32,182 nt of DNA from Candidatus Anaeroferrophillus wilburensis (GTDB lineage Bacteria; Desulfobacterota; Anaeroferrophillalia; Anaeroferrophillales; Anaeroferrophillaceae). The DNA is taken from contig JAFGSY010000041.1 of the NCBI GenBank assembly GCA_016934315.1, positions 1-32,182 of the forward strand, read 5' to 3'. Positions 26,362 to 32,182 of the stretch are shown in pieces. The notes beneath the pieces are model-generated. The model saw only the letters and a list, made by a program, of their open reading frames with translations, was not told the DNA's origin and made no database searches. Made by a program: the position numbers and the translations under genes. Every line of letters begins with the position of its first letter. The stretch's first letter is position 1.

Positions 26362-27531
26362 ATGTTTGAATTTGACGAGCGGTCACGGTTGCAGGCCAAT
26401 ATCAAGGTGATTGGTATCGGCGGGGGTGGCAGTAACGCGGTGAACAGCATGATCAATGCCGGGGTTCAGGGGGTTGATTTTGTCGTCGCCAATACCGATG
26501 CCCAGGCACTGGAGGCATCACCGGCAGCAATCAAGCTGCAGCTTGGCTCCAGGCTGACCCGCGGGTTGGGTGCTGGTGCGAACCCGGAGGTGGGACGCAA
26601 TGCCACCATCGAAGATACGGAAAAAATTTCCGAGCTTTTGACCGGGGCGGACATGGTATTTATCACTGCCGGGATGGGCGGCGGCACCGGGACCGGCGGC
26701 GCCCCGGTGGTGGCCAAGCTGGCCAAGGAGTTTGGTGCCCTGGCGGTTGCGGTGGTCACTAAACCGTTCAGTTTCGAAGGCAGGAAACGGCTGCAGCAAG
26801 CCGAGGACGGGTTGGCAGAATTGCGGGAAAGCGTCGATGCCCTGATAACCATTCCCAACCAACGTCTGCTGAATATTGTTGGCAAGAATACCTCAATGGT
26901 GGAAGCCTTCCAGAAAGCAGATGAGGTTCTGGTCCAGGCGGTGCGCAGTATTTCCGACTTGATCAACGTTCATGGCTTAATCAACCTTGACTTTCAGGAT
27001 GTTAAAACGGTTATGACCAATACCGGTCTGGCTCTCATGGGAACCGGGATCGCCAGCGGCGAAAATCGGGCAGTGGAAGCTGCTCAGCAGGCGGTGGCGT
27101 CACCGTTGCTGGAGGATATAAGCATTCAGGGTGCCAAGGGCATTCTGATCAATATTACTGCCGGCAGCCAGTTGACCCTCTTCGAAGTGAGTGAAGCTTC
27201 AACCCTGATCCAGGAAGAAGCCCACGAGGATGCAAACATTATTTTCGGTGCGGTACTGGACGAATCGATGGGCGATGACATCAGGGTGACGGTCATTGCC
27301 ACTGGTTTTGAGCCGATTCGCGGGATCAAAGGGCCGGGCCTGGGGCGTAAATACCATCCCGTGTCTCCCCGCCGGGATCTTGACCGGCCGGCATTCCAGA
27401 CCCGGACCGCTGCCAGAGAGCGCCAAGAAATTGTCCGGACGGTGAAAAAAGTTGTCGGAGCCGACAGTGATGCTGATTTTGAGCTGGAAGATTATGATTT
27501 TCCGACCTTTCTCCGGCGGCAGTTGGATTAA
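26362..27531 (+). CDS. ftsZ: Cell division GTPase FtsZ
   Basis: FtsZ polymerises into the cytokinetic ring. The 389-residue tubulin-fold protein has [17 protein letters not shown], the tubulin signature GGGTGTG (107-113) and the T7-loop [11 protein letters not shown] (208-218) that completes the GTPase site. A variable linker follows, and a conserved C-terminal peptide ([13 protein letters not shown]) binds FtsA and other partners. I chose ATG 26362, behind GGGGAGGA, over the in-frame extension into ftsA. It closes the cluster; no obvious terminator directly follows. Confidence 0.98.
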   Translation: MFEFDERSRLQANIKVIGIGGGGSNAVNSMINAGVQGVDFVVANTDAQALEASPAAIKLQLGSRLTRGLGAGANPEVGRNATIEDTEKISELLTGADMVFITAGMGGGTGTGGAPVVAKLAKEFGALAVAVVTKPFSFEGRKRLQQAEDGLAELRESVDALITIPNQRLLNIVGKNTSMVEAFQKADEVLVQAVRSISDLINVHGLINLDFQDVKTVMTNTGLALMGTGIASGENRAVEAAQQAVASPLLEDISIQGAKGILINITAGSQLTLFEVSEASTLIQEEAHEDANIIFGAVLDESMGDDIRVTVIATGFEPIRGIKGPGLGRKYHPVSPRRDLDRPAFQTRTAARERQEIVRTVKKVVGADSDADFELEDYDFPTFLRRQLD

Positions 27532-27782
27532 GACACGGTTGCCCATGGTGTTCCATTTTTGCCGTGCTTTGGTTGCCTCGTGAAATAGTGCCGTTTGTAT
27601 GGGTGAAAATCCAGGCTATGCCTGCTCCCTCGCTCAGGGTAGCGTGTCTTTTCAGCTGTGCCGGCAGTATTTCTTGGTGATCAATGACGTCGTAAAACTG
27701 ATAACGAAGTCATCGTGTGTCTTGCAGTCATGAAGAGAATCCGTGTTTTGATGGTGGATTGTATAGCCCGTTCTTAAACAAT
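27532..27782. other. Intergenic region after ftsZ
   Basis: About 250 bases without a convincing ORF. I see no clean promoter. It ends at the strong hairpin at 27783-27813. Confidence 0.4.
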
Positions 27783-27813
27783 AGAGAGCGGCCGTTTTTC
27801 TCGGCCGCTCTCT
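27783..27813 (+). terminator. 12-bp perfect hairpin upstream of the tandem kinase gene
   Basis: AGAGAGCGGCCG (27783-27794) pairs perfectly with CGGCCGCTCTCT (27802-27813) around a 7-base T-rich loop. It is GC-rich and stable enough to end ftsZ transcription, but the bases after it are GTCCATG, not a T-run. It may be a terminator of unusual form, or a leader-RNA structure for the next gene. Confidence 0.55.
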
Positions 27814-27844
27814 GTCCATGAGGACCAGAAAGGGAGTTTTTCAC

Positions 27845-29269
27845 TTGCACTCAGCTTACAGTCCTCCTTTTACTCTTTTTCTGCCCCAGGGCAATCACCC
27901 TTCGTCCATCCGCTGCCAGGAAATTTTACGGGAGCTGTCCGGCAAAAGATTGGTATGTCTTGGCTGGTGGGGGACTCAGCAGGTTGTTGTCAAGGTTTTT
28001 CCCCGCCGCCGGCAGTCCAGGCGCTATTGGCAGCGGGAGGACCGGGGTGTCAGAGCACTGGCTGCGCGGGGAATCTTGACGCCGGAAATCCTTTATTCCG
28101 GTTCACTGGCTGAAGAGCAAGGTGATGTGGTGGTGCTCCCTTTTCTCGCCACGGGTATGACGGCGCTGCAGCTATGGCAAGAAGCTGCCGATGATGATGC
28201 CCGCCAGCGGCTTTTGGGTGCGATGGTGGTGCTTTTCGCCCATCATCACCAGCAGGGAGTATGTCAGAGAGATTTGCACCTGGGTAATTTCATGGCTGTG
28301 GGTGAAATGATCCACACTTTGGATGGTGCTGATATTGTTGTCAGTCGTAGAGAGGTGGGGATAAGAAAAGCATTGGCCAATCTGGCGCTTTTCTGGGCCC
28401 AACTGGACCCGGCATATGACCAGCTGGTTGATATCCTGTTCCCCGGCTATTGTCGGGCTAGGGGTTGGTCCTGCTCCGCGGTGCTTTGCCAGCAGCTGAA
28501 AAACCGTATTGCTGCCAGCCGGCGCTGGCGCCGGGAGAAGTATCTCAAAAAGATTTTCCGTGACTGCAGTGCTGTTGTCCGCTGCCGGGATACCGGACGC
28601 TTGATCCTTTGCAGCCGGCGCTATTATACTCCGCCAGTACGCGATTTTCTTATGGATCCCGATCCCTGGCTGTACCATTCCGCAACGCGGTTGCTTAAAG
28701 ATGGCAATTCAAGCACCGTAGCCACGGTGGTGGTTGATGGCCATCCTTTGGTGGTGAAACGCTATAACAGCAAGGGCTTTATTCATGGGATAAAGAGGGC
28801 ATTTCGCCGAACGCGGGCAGCCCGCTCCTGGCGCAATGCTCATCTGCTGGATTTTTATGGCATTAATACCCCCGAGCCGGTGGCACTGATTGAACGGCAA
28901 CGATTGGCGGTACGCCTGCCTGCCTATTATGTTGCGGCATTGGCTGACGGTATTTTGGCCAGTGATTATTTTGCGGTGGCAGCCGTTTCCGATGAGCTGA
29001 GGCATATGGCTGCCAAAGTGGCGAGCGTGATAAAAACAATGCATGACCAAAGGATCAGTCATGGGGATCTGAAAGCCAGTAATATTGTCCTGACTGCTCA
29101 TGGTCCGGCTCTTATGGACCTCGATGACATGCAGCAGCACCGCAGCGTGGCCGGTTTTGCAAAAGCGGCACGGCGGGATGTGGAGCGGTTCTTGCGCAAC
29201 TGGGAAAACTATCCTGCCGTCGCTCAACTTTTCAGCTCCCTGATGAAAGGGAAGGAAGCGAGATCATGA
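27845..29269 (+). CDS. Tandem LPS/Kdo-kinase-like protein (two kinase domains)
   Basis: A 474-residue cytoplasmic protein with two fused kinase-like lobes of the WaaP/KdkA/InaA type. Counted from TTG 27845, the first has a VVVKVF strand (Lys about 50), then the catalytic loop QRDLHLGNF (about 141-149) and LDGADI. The second has LVVKRYN (Lys about 305), HGDLKASNIVL (about 406-416) and LMDLDDM as a DFG-like motif. I chose TTG 27845 because AAAGGGAG lies 8 bases before it, while ATG 27818 sits 4 bases after a strong hairpin. Such kinases phosphorylate Kdo or heptose of the LPS inner core. The ATGA overlap with the carbamoyltransferase suggests they work on the same glycan. Confidence 0.82.
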   Translation: MHSAYSPPFTLFLPQGNHPSSIRCQEILRELSGKRLVCLGWWGTQQVVVKVFPRRRQSRRYWQREDRGVRALAARGILTPEILYSGSLAEEQGDVVVLPFLATGMTALQLWQEAADDDARQRLLGAMVVLFAHHHQQGVCQRDLHLGNFMAVGEMIHTLDGADIVVSRREVGIRKALANLALFWAQLDPAYDQLVDILFPGYCRARGWSCSAVLCQQLKNRIAASRRWRREKYLKKIFRDCSAVVRCRDTGRLILCSRRYYTPPVRDFLMDPDPWLYHSATRLLKDGNSSTVATVVVDGHPLVVKRYNSKGFIHGIKRAFRRTRAARSWRNAHLLDFYGINTPEPVALIERQRLAVRLPAYYVAALADGILASDYFAVAAVSDELRHMAAKVASVIKTMHDQRISHGDLKASNIVLTAHGPALMDLDDMQQHRSVAGFAKAARRDVERFLRNWENYPAVAQLFSSLMKGKEARS

Positions 29270-30996
29270 TTGTACTAGGTTTGTCGGGAGCGGTTGGCCA
29301 TGATCCTTCAGCGGCGCTGTTTGTTGATGGTCGGCTGGTTGCGGCGGCCGAGGAGGAAAGGTTCCTGCGCGATAAGCATGCCAAAAATACAATGCCCTAC
29401 GAGGCGACTAAATTTTGCATCGAAACAGCCGGAATAGGTCCCCATGAGATTGACGCAGTGGCATTTCCCTATGCCAAAATCAGCTTGGTGGGTCCGGGCC
29501 GCTGGCATTATGCCCGCCGCTACTGGTATGCTCCTGACCGTGCATTGACCGTTCTATTCAACGGCAACCGGCGCTACCGGCGCAACATGAAGCGGGTCCG
29601 TAAGCTTCTCGATGACTTCCGGATAGACTACAACCGCATCCGTTTTTTTCCGGTTGAGCATCATCTGAGCCATGCCAGTAGTGCCTACCATCTCAGTGGT
29701 TTCAAGGAAAAGTGTGCGGTACTCAGCATCGATGGCAAAGGGGAGTATGCGACCACCTTCTTTGGCTATGGAGAACAGGGAAAAATTCATAAGATCAAGG
29801 AATTCTACGATCCTGATTCGCTGGGTGGTTTTTACGGGGCAATAACAGAATACCTTGGTTTTGACATGCTTGATGGTGAATTCAAGGTGATGGGCATGGC
29901 TCCCTATGGTGATCCGGAGCGGTTTGATTTTTCCCGCCTGATTGCCCATGATGAGCAAGATTTCCGGGTCAACACCAAGCTGGTCAACGTTATCGGTTCC
30001 AGGCGTTACAAAGAAGGTGGCAAAGGCTATTACTTCAGCAAGGAACTGGTACGCTGGTTGGGGCCCAAGCGCCAGGGGGACGAAATCGATGATCCCTACA
30101 TTGATTATGCTGCCAGTACCCAGAAACTGCTTGAAGATGTGGCCCTGCCCCTCATTGAGCATTACCTCGGGGATATTATCCGGGAAACCGGGAAAATCTG
30201 CTATGCCGGCGGTGTGGCACTCAATGTCAAACTCAACCAGAAGATCATGGAGATGGAGCATGTAAAAGAACTCTTTGTCCAGCCGGCGGCCAGTGATGCC
30301 GGTACGGCAATCGGCGCCGCCTCCTACGTCGCCAATCTGCTGGGAGATACGGTGCAGAAGCTTGAGCATGTCTATTTGGGGCCCTCTTATACGACCCAAC
30401 AGTGTATTGACGCCTGCAAAGCGCATGAACGGCAGCCTGCCTGGGAGGTGGTGGCCGATCCCTCCCTGACCGGTGCGCAGCTGCTGGCCGAGGGCAACCC
30501 GGTGGCCTGGTTTCAGGGGCGGATGGAATTTGGCCCTCGCGCCTTGGGCAACCGGAGCATCCTGGGAGATCCCAGTCACCGTGGGGTGGCTGACCGGATC
30601 AATGCCCAGATCAAGTATCGGGAGCGCTGGCGACCATTCTGCCCCAGTATGTTGGACCGGGTTGCACCGGAAATTCTGCAGACCGACCACCCGTCTCCCT
30701 ATATGACCTTTACCTTTACGGTTGCCGGGCAGTGGAAGGACAGAATTCCTGAAGTGGTGCATGAAGATGGGACAGCGAGGGCCCAGGTGGTTACCAGGGA
30801 AAGCAACCCGCGCTACTATCGTCTGATAGAGGAGTTGGCAAGGCTGCGCGGTGTGCCGGTAGTGCTGAATACGTCGTTGAACCGCCGTGGGGAGCCGATG
30901 ATCTGTTCGCCCACCGATGCGTTGCAGATGTTTTTTGGTTCTGATCTGGAATATCTGATCATGGAAGAGGTGCTGGTCCGCAAAACCCCCACCTAG
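29266..30996 (+). CDS. O-carbamoyltransferase, NodU/CmcH family
   Basis: This family transfers a carbamoyl group from carbamoyl phosphate via carbamoyl-adenylate to a hydroxyl of a sugar or antibiotic. The 576-residue protein has the N-terminal Kae1-like ATPase part. It starts with LGLSGAVGHDPSAALFVDG, AAAEEERF, VEHHLSHASSAY, LSIDGKGEYATTF and FKVMGMAPYG. It continues through YAGGVALNVKLNQKI and AASDAGTAIGAA. The C-terminal domain has WFQGRMEFGPRALGNRSIL, KYRERWRPFCPSML and LNTSLNRRGEP. All are hallmarks of TobZ-like enzymes. Linked to LPS-kinase domains, it probably carbamoylates an LPS core sugar; a role in a secondary metabolite is less likely. Confidence 0.93.
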   Translation: MIVLGLSGAVGHDPSAALFVDGRLVAAAEEERFLRDKHAKNTMPYEATKFCIETAGIGPHEIDAVAFPYAKISLVGPGRWHYARRYWYAPDRALTVLFNGNRRYRRNMKRVRKLLDDFRIDYNRIRFFPVEHHLSHASSAYHLSGFKEKCAVLSIDGKGEYATTFFGYGEQGKIHKIKEFYDPDSLGGFYGAITEYLGFDMLDGEFKVMGMAPYGDPERFDFSRLIAHDEQDFRVNTKLVNVIGSRRYKEGGKGYYFSKELVRWLGPKRQGDEIDDPYIDYAASTQKLLEDVALPLIEHYLGDIIRETGKICYAGGVALNVKLNQKIMEMEHVKELFVQPAASDAGTAIGAASYVANLLGDTVQKLEHVYLGPSYTTQQCIDACKAHERQPAWEVVADPSLTGAQLLAEGNPVAWFQGRMEFGPRALGNRSILGDPSHRGVADRINAQIKYRERWRPFCPSMLDRVAPEILQTDHPSPYMTFTFTVAGQWKDRIPEVVHEDGTARAQVVTRESNPRYYRLIEELARLRGVPVVLNTSLNRRGEPMICSPTDALQMFFGSDLEYLIMEEVLVRKTPT

Positions 30997-31063
30997 GGGC
31001 AGTGTGTAGGCTTTTGGGGTGCTGTGGCATATGTTTCACGGCCGCAGCCGACAGGAGAGTGTC

Positions 31064-31093
31064 TTGCATTAACCTGTTAAAAATCCATATATT
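31064..31093 (+). promoter_or_regulatory. Possible promoter of the rpfF-like gene
   Basis: TATATT at 31088-31093 (5 of 6 -10 bases) follows TTGCAT (31064-31069, weak -35) at 18 bases in a very AT-rich stretch. It lies about 90 bases before the start codon, which suits a gene transcribed apart from the carbamoyltransferase. Confidence 0.3.
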
Positions 31094-31182
31094 TATATTA
31101 TTTATTATTTTGTCAGTGGTGCTCGGTGTATAGAAAAATAAAGCCGTCAGCAAAAAAACAATGGATAACCAGGGAGTAACGA

Positions 31183-32182
31183 ATGAATAGTGAGTTTTAC
31201 CAAATATTTCGTGACTATCAGGAAATTTCTATCAGATATGATGCCTGCCATCGTGCCATCTGGTGTTACTACAATCCAGCACCCCGTCCTTGTTTTTCCA
31301 TGACCGTCTTGCGTGAAGCATTGGAGATTCAGCATTCGATTATCAATTACTTCAAGCACCGGCCGGAAAAAAGCGAAGTTCCTATCCGTTATCTTATCCA
31401 GGCATCGCAAGTGCCGGGTGTTTTCAATTTGGGTGGAGATTTAGGTTTATTTATTAAATTAATTGCCGAAAGAGATCATAATAAGCTGCTGGAGTATGCC
31501 AAAGGTTGTGTTGATATCTGCTACCTCAATGCCGTAAATCTGCACTTGCCGATTACTACCATTTCTTTGGTTGAAGGGGCTGCTTTGGGAGGTGGTTTTG
31601 AATCCGCGTTGGCCGGCAACATTCTGATTGCAACCAGAAATGCTGAAATGGGTTTTCCCGAAATACGTTTTAACCTGTTTCCCGGAATGGGAGCCTACAG
31701 CCTGTTAGCCCGCACAATGGGCATTACGGTTGCTGAAACGATGATTACCAGTGGGAAAATCTATAGTGCACAGGAACTGCATGACCTGGGGGTGGTTCGT
31801 GTCCTGGCTGAGGGAGGCAAAGGGCGTGAAGCTGTTGAAACATTCATGAAACAGCACAGCCGTGTATACAATGGCATGCAGGCAATTCAGTCGGCCAGGC
31901 AGCGTTACCATCCGATAGCGTACGAAGAACTTATGGATATTACTAAAATCTGGGTTGATGCGGCTTTAAGACTTGAACCCCATGATGTACGGATGATGGA
32001 GCGTATCGTAAGAACCCAGGAACAGAAATTTTCCAAAGCTAAACAAAGATCGGTTCCTCCTCTCTTGCGAACAAAGCAGGACCGCCGGTTTGTTTCGGTC
32101 AAAACTGCTTTCCCGCTGGTGGATTGGTCCGGAGAAAAGGTATTGTTTGACCGGCGGAGAAATGTTGATCGGCGTCTGACAC
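31183..32182 (+). CDS. rpfF: RpfF-like enoyl-CoA hydratase/thioesterase (DSF-type signal synthase), partial
   Basis: The frame opens at ATG 31183 (AGGGAG 5 bases upstream) and runs past the right edge; 333 codons are visible. It is a crotonase-fold protein with the RpfF-specific motifs GVFNLGGDLGLF, EGAALGGGFESALA and MGFPEIRFNLFPGMGAYSLLA. The two glutamates equivalent to the catalytic pair of Xanthomonas RpfF (Glu141 and Glu161) are present. RpfF makes cis-2-unsaturated fatty acids (DSF) from acyl-ACP. The visible part already exceeds the Xanthomonas length of about 289 residues. It carries an extension from about residue 290, basic and arginine-rich (KQDRRF ... FDRRRNVDRRL). G+C and codon use look lower than in the dcw genes. 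Another crotonase-like hydrolase is the main alternative. Confidence 0.85.
   Translation, partial: MNSEFYQIFRDYQEISIRYDACHRAIWCYYNPAPRPCFSMTVLREALEIQHSIINYFKHRPEKSEVPIRYLIQASQVPGVFNLGGDLGLFIKLIAERDHNKLLEYAKGCVDICYLNAVNLHLPITTISLVEGAALGGGFESALAGNILIATRNAEMGFPEIRFNLFPGMGAYSLLARTMGITVAETMITSGKIYSAQELHDLGVVRVLAEGGKGREAVETFMKQHSRVYNGMQAIQSARQRYHPIAYEELMDITKIWVDAALRLEPHDVRMMERIVRTQEQKFSKAKQRSVPPLLRTKQDRRFVSVKTAFPLVDWSGEKVLFDRRRNVDRRLT

Noticed and set aside
29554-30762. Long open frame (402 codons) on the minus strand inside the carbamoyltransferase gene
   Set aside because: It lies fully antisense to a gene with strong family motifs, has low-complexity His/Gly/Gln-rich composition and no recognisable domain; it mirrors the codon bias of the real gene.
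1-32182. Link between the left-edge membrane sensor and the right-edge RpfF-like gene as an RpfC/RpfF pair
   Set aside because: They are 30 kb apart, on opposite strands, and the sensor lacks the five-helix RpfC input domain; its context is the TonB receptor instead.
1-32182. CRISPR arrays, tRNA or rRNA genes, transposons or phage attachment sites
   Set aside because: No repeat-spacer pattern, cloverleaf, transposase motif or flanking inverted repeats were seen in any intergenic region; genes are dense and mostly housekeeping.

Overview
This 32.2 kb window is a chromosomal segment of a Gram-negative, meso-diaminopimelate-type bacterium. It has a TonB-dependent receptor, a lipoprotein with a lipobox, LPS-kinase-like proteins and a MurE with the DNPR motif. 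Gene content fits the Desulfobacterota (former Deltaproteobacteria): an FtsI with a C-terminal PASTA domain, a stand-alone FmdE-family protein, a receptor/binding-protein/sensor cassette, and the dcw order with ddl between murB and ftsQ. The phylum is an inference from gene content; no rRNA is present.

Left part, minus strand (1-4039): a three-gene envelope-sensing operon. In transcription order it holds a TonB-dependent outer-membrane receptor, a periplasmic ABC-type substrate-binding protein broken by a one-base frameshift, and a HAMP/GAF membrane sensor that runs off the left edge. Spacers are 2 nt. Next come a small hydrophobic ORF, an FmdE-family zinc-ribbon gene behind an extended -10 promoter, a shared convergent terminator, and a secreted protein of unknown family on the minus strand. 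pyrF (minus) and rsmE (plus) are divergent. An AEC-family permease follows rsmE and ends at a clear terminator.

Centre, plus strand (8854-27531): a complete and compact division and cell-wall (dcw) cluster: mraZ, rsmH, ftsL, ftsI, murE, murF, mraY, murD, ftsW, murG, murC, a BON-domain lipoprotein, murB, ddl, ftsQ, ftsA, ftsZ. Most junctions overlap or are separated by only a few bases, so long polycistronic transcription is likely. The cluster begins with a TTGACA promoter followed by four 10-bp-phased GTGGGT-like boxes, a textbook-like MraZ operator. The products make UDP-MurNAc-pentapeptide (MurB-F, Ddl), lipid I and II (MraY, MurG), and the divisome (FtsZ, A, Q, L, W, I).

Right part, plus strand (27532-32182): after a 12-bp perfect hairpin comes a protein with two fused LPS/Kdo-kinase-like domains. 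It overlaps by 4 nt a NodU/CmcH-type carbamoyltransferase, and the pair probably decorates the LPS inner core. The last gene, cut by the right edge, is an RpfF-like crotonase-fold enzyme (DSF-type diffusible signal synthase) with an arginine-rich C-terminal extension and visibly lower G+C than the dcw genes.

The most notable points are the RpfF-like gene, the tandem kinase/carbamoyltransferase pair, the BON lipoprotein inside the dcw cluster, the phased MraZ operator, and the frameshifted binding protein in the sensing operon. No tRNA, rRNA, CRISPR array or insertion sequence was seen.
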